Positions 1-9,121 of a DNA stretch of 64,000 nucleotides are shown here, piece by piece (the first letter of the stretch is position 1; every line of letters begins with the position of its first letter). The stretch lies in contig NZ_JAABNO010000016.1 in the NCBI RefSeq assembly GCF_009928445.1, forward strand, positions 25,107 to 89,106. The letters are read 5' to 3'. The position numbers and the translations under genes were made by a program. Origin of the DNA: Clostridium sp. C8-1-8 (GTDB taxonomy: Bacteria > Bacillota > Clostridia > Clostridiales > Clostridiaceae). The notes beneath the pieces are model-generated. The model had not been told where the DNA came from and made no database searches. It saw nothing but the letters and a program-made list of their open reading frames with translations.

Positions 1-1
1 A

Positions 2-1375
2 GTAACAGAAGCTGTTATAAGTGTACCAGCATACTTCAGTGATAGTCAAAGAAAGGCAACTCAGAGAGCTGGGGAGCTTGCTGGACTTAGAGTAGAAAGA
101 CTTGTGACTGAACCTACTGCAGCAGCACTTGCTTATGGTCTGCATCATACTAAATCTGATACTAAGTTTCTAGTATTTGACCTAGGTGGAGGTACCTTTG
201 ATGTATCCATACTTGAGTTATTCAACAACATAATGGAAGTTAGAGCAGTTGCCGGAGATAACTACTTAGGGGGAGAAGACTTCACAGAGGCATTGGCTGC
301 TATGTTTTTGAAACACCATAACAAAAAGAGTGATGAAATAAATGAAAAGGAGTATTCCTTATTAAAGAAGGAAGCAGAGGTTGGGAAAAGAGCCTTTTCT
401 GAGAGTAGGGTAGTGACCTTAAGTTCAAAAATAGATGGTGAGTTATTAGAATGTGAAGTTTCCCTTGATGACTATGAAAAGTCAGTAAAGGGACTTTTAA
501 ATAGACTTAGAGAGCCGGTGGAAAGAGCTTTAAGTGATGCTTCCTTAAGAATAAGTGATATAGATTCAATTTTACTAGTGGGCGGAGCAACAAAACTGCC
601 TACAATAAGAAGCTTTGTAAGTAAGTTGTTTGGAAAGTTAGCTTATATAAACATAAATCCTGATGAAGTAGTTGCCTTAGGAGCAGGAGTTCAAGCAGCG
701 CTAAAAGGAAAGAATGCTGCCTTTAAGGAAATAATACTTACGGATGTATGTCCATACACACTTGGTACTACTGTATCCGTTAGAAAGGCTCATGGACATT
801 ATGAAAGTGGACACTTCCTTCCAATTATTGAAAGGAATACTACAATACCAGTAAGTAAAGTTGAAAGGTTATATACGGTTTATGACAATCAAAAGGTAAT
901 AAATGTGGAGATACTTCAAGGGGAATCTCGTTTATCTAAGGATAATATTTATCTTGGAGAGCTCAATATATCAGTGCCCGCAGCATCGGCAGGTACTGAA
1001 GCTATAGATGTTAGATATACCTATGACATTAATGGAATATTAGAGGTAGAAGTAACGGTGGTATCAACGGGAACAAAGAAAACTGTAGTTATAGAAAAGA
1101 ATCCAGGTCATATGACTAAGGAGGAAATAGCTACAAGAATGGAAGCCTTGGCAAGCCTTAAAATACATCCTAGAGAAAATCATGAAAATAAGCTAATAAT
1201 AACTAGAGGAGAGAGGTTATTTGAGGAAAACTTAGGAGATGCAAGACAAGAGATTGGAAGGCTTATAAGAGAGTTTGAAGAGATTCTAGAGAGACAAGAT
1301 CCGAAAGAGATTAAGGACGCAAGAATACGTGTAAAGAACATATTTGATTCAATAGATACTAAGGGGGATTTTTAG
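2..1375 (+). CDS. hscC: HscC-type Hsp70 chaperone, 5' end outside window
   Basis: The reading frame is open from base 2, so the gene begins before the window; the GTG at 104 is an internal Val codon in the conserved VTEPTAAALAYG block. The visible 457 residues hold most of the Hsp70 ATPase domain (phosphate loop DLGGGTFDVS, adenosine motif LLVGGATKLP) and then a beta substrate-binding domain with a short helical lid ending in TKGDF, not the long acidic DnaK tail. The block from LTDVCPYTLG to STGTKKTVVIEK resembles the HscC subgroup, ATP-driven chaperones that work with dedicated J proteins. The stop codon directly abuts the ATG of the J/TPR gene, so the two are surely co-expressed. HscC rather than DnaK is inferred from the C-terminal block and the partner. 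Confidence 0.85.
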   Translation, partial: VTEAVISVPAYFSDSQRKATQRAGELAGLRVERLVTEPTAAALAYGLHHTKSDTKFLVFDLGGGTFDVSILELFNNIMEVRAVAGDNYLGGEDFTEALAAMFLKHHNKKSDEINEKEYSLLKKEAEVGKRAFSESRVVTLSSKIDGELLECEVSLDDYEKSVKGLLNRLREPVERALSDASLRISDIDSILLVGGATKLPTIRSFVSKLFGKLAYININPDEVVALGAGVQAALKGKNAAFKEIILTDVCPYTLGTTVSVRKAHGHYESGHFLPIIERNTTIPVSKVERLYTVYDNQKVINVEILQGESRLSKDNIYLGELNISVPAASAGTEAIDVRYTYDINGILEVEVTVVSTGTKKTVVIEKNPGHMTKEEIATRMEALASLKIHPRENHENKLIITRGERLFEENLGDARQEIGRLIREFEEILERQDPKEIKDARIRVKNIFDSIDTKGDF

Positions 1376-3934
1376 ATGGATTGTTTTGAGGTTCTAGGTA
1401 TTGAAAAGACAGAGAATATTAATGAGATAAGAAGGGCTTATTCAAGTCTTTTAACAAAGTATTCGCCAGAACAAGATCCAGAAGGTTTCAAAAAGCTAAG
1501 AGCAGCCTATGAGGAGGCCTGTAGTATAGCAAAAGAGGCAGAAAGTGAAGTTAAACAAGAATTATCGCCAGTAGATGAATTCATGGAAGAATTTAAAGCA
1601 TGCTATAAAGACTTTGAAAAAAGACTTAATAGTGAATATTGGACAGAATTATTAGAAAAAGATATATGCTATAACATAGATACTGCTTCAGAAATTAGCA
1701 ATAAAGTTTTAACTTTTCTAATGGACAATTATAACTTTCCCAATCAGGTTTGGAAGTTGTTTGATAGTTATTTTTCCTGGACTTCAAAGAAAGATAATCT
1801 ATATAAAGATTTTCCTAAGAATTTTATTGATTTTGTCATATATAAGATTGATAAAGGAAGTACCTTTCGCTATGACTATCTAAAAGATTGTATACCAGGA
1901 CAAGAAGATGAGTTCATCTCTAGATATAATAAGGTCTCAAATGCCTTAGACGATTATGATTTATATACTGCTTGTAAAAATATAGCTTCAGCTAAGGAGA
2001 TTTGCCCTAATCATCCAGATCTTAGTATATTGGAAGCTAGATATTATATGCAAAATGGAAGGCTAAATGAAGCAAAGGAGTTACTTTCTCAGGTAATAGC
2101 AAAAGATGAAAAGGACATTGAGGGATACTTCTATAGAGCTGAGATTAGTAATAGAGTTGGAGAGCTAAAGGAAGCTTATGATGACTATACTAAGGTTCTA
2201 GAAATAAAATCAGACGATGTTGGAGCCTTATATGCATTAGGAAAATGTTGTATAAATCTAAATAAGTATGAGGAAGCTGTTAAGCATTTAGAAAAGGTAG
2301 ATGAAATATATCAATATAGAAATGACATAAATATAATACTAACTTCTGCTTATAATTTTTATATAGAGGATATATTGACTAAGCTAAAGGAAGACAATCT
2401 AAATCAAGTTTTAAGATATAGACTTGCTGAAGCATATTTTAAAACTTCAAAAACAGAGGAAAGTTATGATATCTTAAAGGATTTAAGGCAGGAAAACTGT
2501 TTTACAGAAGATATGTACTGCCTTCTTTGTCAGGTTTTGATTAAACTGAACAATGAAGAACTGGCATACACCACTGTTTGTGAAGGGGTAGATATATATA
2601 GAGACAACTACGAACTTAACTTTTTAAAAGCAGATATGTTAGACAGATTTGGCAAATATGAAGAGGCTCTTGATCAATATGATAGAGCAATAAGTATAAA
2701 GAATGATAGCTGTGCTGCATATAACAATAAGGCTTATGTTTTTAATATTTTAAGAAATTATAATGAAGCTCTAAAGTGTGCAGATAAGGCTATAGAGTTA
2801 GATCCACATATGGCTCATGCCTACAAGAATAAAGCGGAAGCTCTTTTAGGCCTAGAGCTTTATGAAGACTGCTTTGAGGCTTGTAACCTAGCCCTTAATA
2901 AATATCAATATCTTCTTGAAGCTTATATCATAAAAATAAAAGCCTTTACTGCTGTGAGTTTATATGATGAAGCTTTGGACACTTATAATAAAGCCAGTGA
3001 TCTAGGCTTCAGGGATAGTAAGTTATATCACTGTAAAGCAAGAGTTCTGATGAAATTACGCAGATATGAGGAAGCAGCAGATTACTGTGATTATGCCCTT
3101 GAGCTAGACGAAAATAATGATGAATACTACTACTTAAAAGGTTTATGCTACTACTACATCGATAAGTATGAGGAAGCTATAAATGCTTTTGATAAGGCAA
3201 TTGAGATTAATGTTAATAATGGAGGTTCTTATTATTACAAGGTTCAGTGTCTTCTAAGTGGATCTAGAGAAGAGGAAGCTTTAAACTTATTAAACACAGT
3301 GCTTGAACTTCAAGATATTCAGTTTAAAGATAGTTTTTATGAATTAAAAGGCAATATTATGGAGAGAAGAAATGACTATAATCAGGCTCTTGATTTATAT
3401 AAAAAGGCCATAACTAGTGACCCTAACTATGCACCATATTATTATGCTGCAGGTCATATATTTAATGAGTTAGAAAACTACGAAGAGGCTCTTAGATACT
3501 TCTATAAATCCATAGAATTAGATCCAGACCAGAGAAATTGCTATGTAAATATAAGTTATTCCTTGTATTGCCTAGGTAAATATGAAGCTTGTATAGAGAA
3601 CTGCAATAAGGCTTTAGAAATTGATCCAGATTATGTGGTGGCTCATCAAAATAAAGGTTGGTCTTACTATAAACTTCAAAGAATAGCAGAAGCAGAAAAA
3701 GAATGCAGCTTAGCTTTAAAGTTAGATGGTAACAACTTGGATATACTTTTATTAAAGCTTAGACTTCTTAACTACAAAGGGCTTTATCAAGAGGCTTTGC
3801 TGGTTTGTGATAGAATGCTAGAGATAGATAATCACAATACTTCAGCTATGGAAGCTAAACAGGAATTGATGAAAAAGATTAGTGGAGAGAGTAACCAAAA
3901 GAAAGGGTTATTCAAATCTCTGTTTAATAAATAA
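1376..3934 (+). CDS. TPR-repeat protein with degenerate N-terminal J domain
   Basis: An 852-residue cytosolic protein with no signal peptide or membrane segment. Residues about 3-50 look like a J domain (MDCFEVLGIEKTENINEIRR, then a second helix with FKKLRAAYEEA), but the HPD tripeptide that triggers Hsp70 ATP hydrolysis reads SPE (KYSPEQDPEGF). From about residue 190 to 830 the protein is built of tetratricopeptide repeats, with recurring Y-EEAL--Y-KAIELDP units. It starts at the base after the Hsp70 stop, with its ribosome site (AGGGGGA) inside that gene. The pairing resembles HscC with its J-protein partners. It probably presents or organises clients for the upstream Hsp70. Whether it can stimulate ATPase activity without HPD is unknown. 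Confidence 0.8.
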   Translation: MDCFEVLGIEKTENINEIRRAYSSLLTKYSPEQDPEGFKKLRAAYEEACSIAKEAESEVKQELSPVDEFMEEFKACYKDFEKRLNSEYWTELLEKDICYNIDTASEISNKVLTFLMDNYNFPNQVWKLFDSYFSWTSKKDNLYKDFPKNFIDFVIYKIDKGSTFRYDYLKDCIPGQEDEFISRYNKVSNALDDYDLYTACKNIASAKEICPNHPDLSILEARYYMQNGRLNEAKELLSQVIAKDEKDIEGYFYRAEISNRVGELKEAYDDYTKVLEIKSDDVGALYALGKCCINLNKYEEAVKHLEKVDEIYQYRNDINIILTSAYNFYIEDILTKLKEDNLNQVLRYRLAEAYFKTSKTEESYDILKDLRQENCFTEDMYCLLCQVLIKLNNEELAYTTVCEGVDIYRDNYELNFLKADMLDRFGKYEEALDQYDRAISIKNDSCAAYNNKAYVFNILRNYNEALKCADKAIELDPHMAHAYKNKAEALLGLELYEDCFEACNLALNKYQYLLEAYIIKIKAFTAVSLYDEALDTYNKASDLGFRDSKLYHCKARVLMKLRRYEEAADYCDYALELDENNDEYYYLKGLCYYYIDKYEEAINAFDKAIEINVNNGGSYYYKVQCLLSGSREEEALNLLNTVLELQDIQFKDSFYELKGNIMERRNDYNQALDLYKKAITSDPNYAPYYYAAGHIFNELENYEEALRYFYKSIELDPDQRNCYVNISYSLYCLGKYEACIENCNKALEIDPDYVVAHQNKGWSYYKLQRIAEAEKECSLALKLDGNNLDILLLKLRLLNYKGLYQEALLVCDRMLEIDNHNTSAMEAKQELMKKISGESNQKKGLFKSLFNK

Positions 3935-4015
3935 TATCTCTATTAAAGCGCTGTTTTGAAACTAGGTGCTAAGCACCAGATGCTTTAATGAGGCTACTAA
4001 ATAAATTATTATATA

Positions 4016-4068
4016 GAAAATAGACTGCATCAGAGTATTAGAAATCTGAGGTAGTCTATTTTTTTATA
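4016..4068 (+). terminator. Terminator of the Hsp70/TPR operon
   Basis: An interrupted hairpin (AATAGACT, CAGA / TCTG, AGTCTATT) is followed by a run of seven T. A weaker stem with a GGTGC-TAA-GCACC tip lies just upstream at about 3943-3988. Confidence 0.75.
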
Positions 4069-4095
4069 TTTATAGTTGCCATGGTAAAATACTGT

Positions 4096-4188
4096 GTTGA
4101 AATTCAGTGGTCAGTCATCCGATGCTTAGATGGTTTTGCGCTAATAGCTCGCTCATATACATCCCCTTCACAACCACTGAATTTCAAC
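4096..4188. repeat. Family A palindromic element, copy A1 (93 bp)
   Basis: The element is bounded by a perfect 16-bp inverted repeat, GTTGAAATTCAGTGGT / ACCACTGAATTTCAAC. The interior shares CAGTCATCCGATGCTTAGATG and GCTCGCTCATAT with the copies at 28.1 and 46.2 kb. The 3' flank AATATTATTAA is also shared. It carries no credible gene; a 61-codon frame across it is only a by-product. Confidence 0.85.
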
Positions 4189-4276
4189 AATATTATTAAG
4201 TATATTCTTAAAGTTTTTATGGTAAATACAGCTACTTATTCAATTAAAAAGGATGTAAGGAAATAAAAATAAAACA

Positions 4277-4306
4277 TTGACAAAAAAAACACATGTAGTA
4301 TATAAT
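4277..4306 (+). promoter_or_regulatory. Sigma-A promoter of the iron uptake operon
   Basis: TTGACA at 4277-4282 and TATAAT at 4301-4306, 18 bp apart: both hexamers match consensus exactly. The Fur box lies immediately downstream, over the expected start of transcription. Confidence 0.85.
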
Positions 4307-4312
4307 TTCTAT

Positions 4313-4327
4313 TGAAAATCATTATCA
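4313..4327 (+). promoter_or_regulatory. Fur box
   Basis: TGAAAATCATTATCA matches the 7-1-7 Fur consensus TGATAATNATTATCA at all but one position. It starts 7 bp after the -10 hexamer, so iron-loaded Fur bound here would block transcription initiation. Confidence 0.85.
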
Positions 4328-4384
4328 ATATCAATGGGACGAATACATAAAAATTAAATTTAATATATTTAGGGGGAACTTTTA

Positions 4385-5347
4385 ATGAAGAAAAAATTTT
4401 TAACACTTACTTTGTCAATGGTTATGGCAGTTGGATTAGTAGCATGTACAAATGCAAAGCAGGATAGTACTAAATCAGAAAGTACAAAAAGTGTTGAAGA
4501 AAAAGCAGATAAGAAGTTAACTTACTTGGGAAAAGACTACACTATATCATCTAAAAGCAATAAATTAGTCATAACAGGAAGCCTAGAATCTATGGAAGAT
4601 GCACTTCTATTAGGTGTAGAGCCAGCTGGAGCCATATCTGTTGGAGGAAAGTTCCCTGATATTTTCAAGTCTATTACAGCAAGTTCTAAGTCTATTGGAG
4701 AGAAGACACAACCCAATGTAGAAACAATATTATCTCTAAAACCAAATGTTATTTTAGGAACTGATAAGTTCCCAGCTGAAACTTTAGAGAAATTAAACAA
4801 AGTAGCACCTACAATACCTGTATCCCATATAGCAACTGACTGGGAAGCCAACTTATTATTGCTTGGACAGCTAAGTGACAAGGAAGATAAAGCAAAAGAA
4901 TTAATAGAAAAATATAAATCAGATGTAAAAGCTTCAAAAGAAAAGCTTGCAGATAAATTGAAGGATAAGAAGGTTATTTCTGTGAGAATAAGACAAGGAA
5001 ATATATCTATATATCCTCAGAATGTATTCTTAAATCCTGTACTTTACAGTGATTTAGGACTAGCCGTTCCAGCGGAAGTTAAGGCTGCAAAGGCTCAAGA
5101 AGCTATATCTCTAGAAAAGTTTTCAGAGCTTAATCCAGACTATATATTCCTACAATTTTCACAAGACGAAAACAAAGATAAGCCAAAGGCTTTAGAAGAT
5201 TTACAAAACAACCCTATATGGAATAGCATAAATGCTGTAAAGAATGGCAAGGTTATTATAAATGCTGTAGATCCATTAGCACAAGGAGGTACTGCTTGGA
5301 GCAAAATTAACTTCTTAAAAGCCGTAACTGAAGAATTAGCTAAGTAG
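4385..5347 (+). CDS. Iron-siderophore ABC transporter binding lipoprotein
   Basis: A 320-residue extracytoplasmic binding protein that captures an Fe(III)-siderophore and delivers it to the FecCD-type permeases encoded next. It has a lipoprotein signal peptide with lipobox LVAC (Cys near residue 21), followed by a Lys/Ser-rich linker. The fold is that of the periplasmic binding protein 2 (FhuD/FeuA) class: DALLLGVEPAGAISVGG, VETILSLKPNVILG, and a late LEDLQNNPIWNSINAVKNGKV block. The ribosome site AGGGGG lies 8 bp before the ATG. It is first in a five-gene run with short gaps behind a Fur-controlled promoter. The siderophore (hydroxamate or catecholate) cannot be read from sequence. Confidence 0.9.
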   Translation: MKKKFLTLTLSMVMAVGLVACTNAKQDSTKSESTKSVEEKADKKLTYLGKDYTISSKSNKLVITGSLESMEDALLLGVEPAGAISVGGKFPDIFKSITASSKSIGEKTQPNVETILSLKPNVILGTDKFPAETLEKLNKVAPTIPVSHIATDWEANLLLLGQLSDKEDKAKELIEKYKSDVKASKEKLADKLKDKKVISVRIRQGNISIYPQNVFLNPVLYSDLGLAVPAEVKAAKAQEAISLEKFSELNPDYIFLQFSQDENKDKPKALEDLQNNPIWNSINAVKNGKVIINAVDPLAQGGTAWSKINFLKAVTEELAK

Positions 5348-5366
5348 ACAGGAGATAGGTTTTAGT

Positions 5367-6374
5367 ATGGAAAAAAGATCTTATGGGCCCATGGTTATTC
5401 TAAGTATTTCACCCATAGTAATAGCTATAATAATAGTATTATCCATACTTTATGGAGCAAAGGATATTAATCTTTCAACAGTAAGAGATGCATTTACTCA
5501 TTTTGATGCAGGGAATGTAAATCATCAAATAATAATGTACTCTAGAGTGCCAAGGGTGATAACTGCACTATTAGTTGGTGCCTTACTAGCTGTTTCAGGA
5601 GCCTTAATGCAAGGGATGACAAGGAATTACCTTGCATCTCCTGCAATAATGGGTGTTTCTGACGGGTCTGTATTTGCTATTACTATATGTATGATATTCT
5701 TCCCTAACACGTCTTCAATTGCTCTTATAATATATTCTTTTATGGGATCTGCCATAGGAACTTTAGTTGTATTCGGATTAGCTTCTATTACTCCTAATGG
5801 TATGTCACCAGTTAGGCTGGCAATCATAGGAACTATAATCGGAACTTTCTTCAATAGTATATCAGCAGCTTTAGCTTCCTACTTTCAGATCTCTCAAAAC
5901 ATTAGTTTTTGGTACAATGCTAGGTTGAATTTGGTTACCCCTGATAAATTAAAGCTTATGGTACCTTTTGCTGTAATAGGCTTGGTACTAGCTTTAATTA
6001 TGTCAAAATCAATAACCATACTATCATTAGGTGAGGAAGTAGCAATAAGCTTAGGACAACAGACAAAACTAGTAAAGGCTGTTACTATGCTGGTTGTGGT
6101 TATATTAACAGGCACAGCTGTGGCCTTTGTTGGGAAAATTGCTTTTATAGGTTTAATCGTTCCTCATATAATAAGATTCTTTGTAGGAAGTGATTACAAA
6201 TGGATAGTTCCTTGTTCTGCTGTTTTTGGAGCTGCTTTCTTAGCGCTTTCAGATGTAATTAGCAGATTCTTAAATTATCCCTTTGAAACACCAATAGGGG
6301 TTGTGACTTCCTTGATAGGAGTACCTTTCTTCTTATACTTAGCAAGGACTAGAGGAGGGCGTAACAGTGGTTAA
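5367..6374 (+). CDS. Iron-siderophore ABC permease (FecCD family), first subunit
   Basis: A 335-residue integral membrane protein of the FecCD/BtuC family, expected to have about ten helices. Family marks are RVPRVITALLVGALLAVSG near the N-terminus, GMTRNYLASPAIMGVSDGS, and the ATPase-docking loop SLGEEVAISLGQ. GLIVPHIIRFFVGSDYK near the C-terminus is the usual coupling segment. It overlaps the next permease gene by 8 bp, and the two should form the heterodimeric channel. Confidence 0.92.
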   Translation: MEKRSYGPMVILSISPIVIAIIIVLSILYGAKDINLSTVRDAFTHFDAGNVNHQIIMYSRVPRVITALLVGALLAVSGALMQGMTRNYLASPAIMGVSDGSVFAITICMIFFPNTSSIALIIYSFMGSAIGTLVVFGLASITPNGMSPVRLAIIGTIIGTFFNSISAALASYFQISQNISFWYNARLNLVTPDKLKLMVPFAVIGLVLALIMSKSITILSLGEEVAISLGQQTKLVKAVTMLVVVILTGTAVAFVGKIAFIGLIVPHIIRFFVGSDYKWIVPCSAVFGAAFLALSDVISRFLNYPFETPIGVVTSLIGVPFFLYLARTRGGRNSG

Positions 6375-7389
6375 GAAGTTATTTAGAGGACAACTATTTA
6401 TTTCTACAGTAATTATAGCTTTAATAATAGTTGCTATGTATTTTAGCCTTACTAATGGAAGTTATGACTTGTCTGTAAAAGATGTGGTAAGCACTATTTT
6501 TAGAATAAATACTAATTCAGATAGTGACTTAGTGATTTTTCAGTTTAGACTTCCAAGAATCATAATTGCAGTTCTAGTTGGGTTTGGGCTGGGTATTGCC
6601 GGTACTGTGATTCAAGGTATAACTAAAAATGGCTTAGCAGATCCAGGAGTAGTTGGTATAAATTCTGGTGCAGGTGTAGCTATTGTAGCCTTTATTTTTT
6701 TATTTCAAGGAAAGTTTATCAATGAGAACTGGTACTCTATCTTTGTTATGCCACTATTCGGGCTTATTGGAGGCATATTAGCCTCAGCTCTTATATATAT
6801 TTTTTCTTGGAAAAACGGAAGGTTAGATATGCAGAGGCTTATCTTAGTTGGAATAGCTATAAGCTCAGGGTTTGGAGCAATTTCTTTATACATCTCCTTA
6901 AAAATGAATCCATCGGATTTTGAGGCAGCTACTGTTTGGATAAATGGAAGTATTTCTAATGCTAACTGGAGATACATAACCGCTATTATTCCATGGATAA
7001 TTATTTTAGTACCTATAATAGTGAGAAAGGCATTTATTTTAGATTTGTTTCAGCTTGAAGAGGACAGTATAAAGAGCTTAGGAGTTTCAGTTGAAAAAGA
7101 AAAGATAATATTATTATTGGCAGCAGTAGGTATAGTAAGTGCATGTGTTTCTGTATCTGGAAATATTGGATTTGTAGGATTACTAGCTCCTCATATAGCA
7201 AAGGCTCTTGTTGGAATAAAACATAAATCAGTTGTTATAATATCAGGGCTTATAGGAGCACTTTTAGTAGTTGCAGCAGATTTTGTGGCAAGAACTATTT
7301 TTTCGCCAGCAGAGCTTTCTGTGGGGATAGTTATATCTATCATTGGAATACCTTATTTTGTTTATTTATTGTTTAAAGCCAAGGCTTAG
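6367..7389 (+). CDS. Iron-siderophore ABC permease (FecCD family), second subunit
   Basis: A 340-residue FecCD-family permease with a GTG start inside the end of the preceding permease gene. It carries RLPRIIIAVLVGFGLGIAG, then GITKNGLADPGVVGINSG, then the coupling segment GFVGLLAPHIAKALVG. The coupled frames suggest translational linkage and a one-to-one heterodimer. The ATPase gene follows after 15 bp. Confidence 0.92.
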   Translation: MVKKLFRGQLFISTVIIALIIVAMYFSLTNGSYDLSVKDVVSTIFRINTNSDSDLVIFQFRLPRIIIAVLVGFGLGIAGTVIQGITKNGLADPGVVGINSGAGVAIVAFIFLFQGKFINENWYSIFVMPLFGLIGGILASALIYIFSWKNGRLDMQRLILVGIAISSGFGAISLYISLKMNPSDFEAATVWINGSISNANWRYITAIIPWIIILVPIIVRKAFILDLFQLEEDSIKSLGVSVEKEKIILLLAAVGIVSACVSVSGNIGFVGLLAPHIAKALVGIKHKSVVIISGLIGALLVVAADFVARTIFSPAELSVGIVISIIGIPYFVYLLFKAKA

Positions 7390-7404
7390 TAGGAGATTTA
7401 AGAT

Positions 7405-8184
7405 ATGAGTATATTAAAAGCTGAACATCTTGAGGTAAGATATGAAAACTTTAAGGTGTTTGAAGATATTAGTTTAGATATAGAAGAAGGTAAGATAACT
7501 ACTATAATTGGACCTAATGGATGTGGTAAGTCCACATTGCTAAAAACTTTAGGAAGAATAATAAAAGCCTTTAAAGGGGCAGTTTATATAGAAGATGAAA
7601 GTATGAGTGGTTTACATACAAAAGAAATTGCTAAAAAATTGACTTTACTACCTCAGAATCCAGTAGCTCCACCGGAACTTAAGGTTGAAGAGTTAGTAGC
7701 TTATGGAAGATTTCCTCATTCGAAGAAGCTTGGAAAACTTACTGATAAAGATAAAGCTATAATTGATTGGGCCATAGATATAACTAAAATCTCAGACCTT
7801 AGAGATAGAGAAATAGGGAATCTATCAGGAGGGCAAAGACAAAAGGTTTGGCTAGCCATGGCTCTAGCCCAAGAAACAAAAATTATATTGCTAGATGAAC
7901 CCACAACATATTTAGATATGGCTCATCAACTAGAGGTATTAAAGATTGTAGAAAATTTAAATAAAGAGCAAAACTGTACAGTAGTTATGGTGCTACATGA
8001 TATAAATCATGCTGCTAGATTTTCTCACAATATCATTGCTATGAAAAATGGAAAGATAATAGCAAGTGGACAACCAAAGGAAATAATAACAAAAGATATA
8101 TTGAGAAGAGTATTTAATATAGAAGCTAAAATCATGGAGGATGAAGGCATACCAGTGTGCTATGGATATGACAGTTCTATATAA
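7405..8184 (+). CDS. Iron-siderophore ABC transporter ATPase
   Basis: A 259-residue ATP-binding subunit. It has Walker A GPNGCGKST at about residues 35-43, signature LSGGQRQKV, Walker B IILLDEPTTYLD and the H-loop VLHDINHAARF. The sequence and the long C-terminal tail after the H-loop match the FepC/FhuC class. It powers the two FecCD permeases encoded directly upstream. Confidence 0.93.
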   Translation: MSILKAEHLEVRYENFKVFEDISLDIEEGKITTIIGPNGCGKSTLLKTLGRIIKAFKGAVYIEDESMSGLHTKEIAKKLTLLPQNPVAPPELKVEELVAYGRFPHSKKLGKLTDKDKAIIDWAIDITKISDLRDREIGNLSGGQRQKVWLAMALAQETKIILLDEPTTYLDMAHQLEVLKIVENLNKEQNCTVVMVLHDINHAARFSHNIIAMKNGKIIASGQPKEIITKDILRRVFNIEAKIMEDEGIPVCYGYDSSI

Positions 8185-8214
8185 AATTAAGAAGGTTATG
8201 GGGTGATGTGGTAG

Positions 8215-8964
8215 ATGAATGGAAGAGTAGTAGAGGAGATATTTGAAAATAGGCAGCTTACTATTTATATACCACTTTCCTATTCAAGATCAAATATTAA
8301 ACTTCCAGTACTATATGTTCAGGATGGGAAAAAATTATTTTATAGAGATGCTAATGTGTTAGAGGAATTGGAAAGTTATTTTGAAGCCGGTAAATCAAGA
8401 GAAGTAATTATAGTAGGTATTGAAAGTAATAATAGGATTGATGAGTATACTCCTTGGAAGGCAAAGGCATTAGATTCTAAATTTAAAGACTTTGGCGGCA
8501 AGGGTAAAGAGTATTTGGATTTTATATTAAGAGATTTAAAACCCTATATAGAAGAAAAATATGATACATCTACAAGTTATGAAGATTGTGGTATATTAGG
8601 TGCATCTCTTGGTGGACTTATCTCCTTGTATGCTGCCTATTCATATCCTAAGCAATTCGGTAAAATAGGGGCAATCTCACCTTCTCTTTGGTATGAGGGC
8701 TTCCTTGAATTTATGAAGGAGAAAAAGCTAGCAACAGAAAATAGAAAAATGTATTTAGATGTTGGAAGTAAAGAAGGAATTGGCAAAAGTTCTGTACAAA
8801 AATATATGGTGCAGAATATAAAGATAGCTTACGACATTCTTAATGCTAAAGGTTTTACAGAAGCAAGCTTAAAATTTCTCATTGAAGAAGAAGCTGTTCA
8901 TAATGAAGATATGTTTAGAAAGAGATTTGCTTATGCTGTTAGCTGGCTTTATAAAAAATATTAA
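8215..8964 (+). CDS. Siderophore esterase-like alpha/beta hydrolase
   Basis: A 249-residue protein of the putative esterase family (esterase D / Fes / IroE type). The nucleophile elbow GASLGG puts Ser131 in the active site, and His229 in AVHNEDMF is the likely catalytic His. No signal peptide is present, so it should act in the cytosol. As the last gene of a Fur-controlled siderophore importer, the simplest role is hydrolysis of the imported ferric siderophore backbone to release iron, as Fes and BesA do. That substrate is inferred from context only. Confidence 0.8.
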   Translation: MNGRVVEEIFENRQLTIYIPLSYSRSNIKLPVLYVQDGKKLFYRDANVLEELESYFEAGKSREVIIVGIESNNRIDEYTPWKAKALDSKFKDFGGKGKEYLDFILRDLKPYIEEKYDTSTSYEDCGILGASLGGLISLYAAYSYPKQFGKIGAISPSLWYEGFLEFMKEKKLATENRKMYLDVGSKEGIGKSSVQKYMVQNIKIAYDILNAKGFTEASLKFLIEEEAVHNEDMFRKRFAYAVSWLYKKY

Positions 8965-9010
8965 AAAAGTATTATAAAGTGGTGTAATATAATTTTTAAA
9001 TCATATAAGC

Positions 9011-9044
9011 AAAAAATCGCAAAGAGATTAACTTTGCGATTTTA
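9011..9044. terminator. Bidirectional terminator between esterase and PTS-like gene
   Basis: A 9-bp perfect stem ATCGCAAAG / CTTTGCGAT with a 7-nt loop, preceded by six A and followed by TTTAT. It sits between converging genes and could serve both strands. Confidence 0.75.
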
Positions 9045-9121
9045 TCTTTATTATGGACTTTCAGTTTGTTAAGTTCATAGAGAAAAATATGATTCCATAT
9101 TATATGGTATGACAACTATGC

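Noticed and set aside
4081..4266. 61-codon open frame in the gap before the iron operon
   Set aside because: It runs straight through the family A palindrome, has no ribosome site, and its sequence is explained by the repeat.
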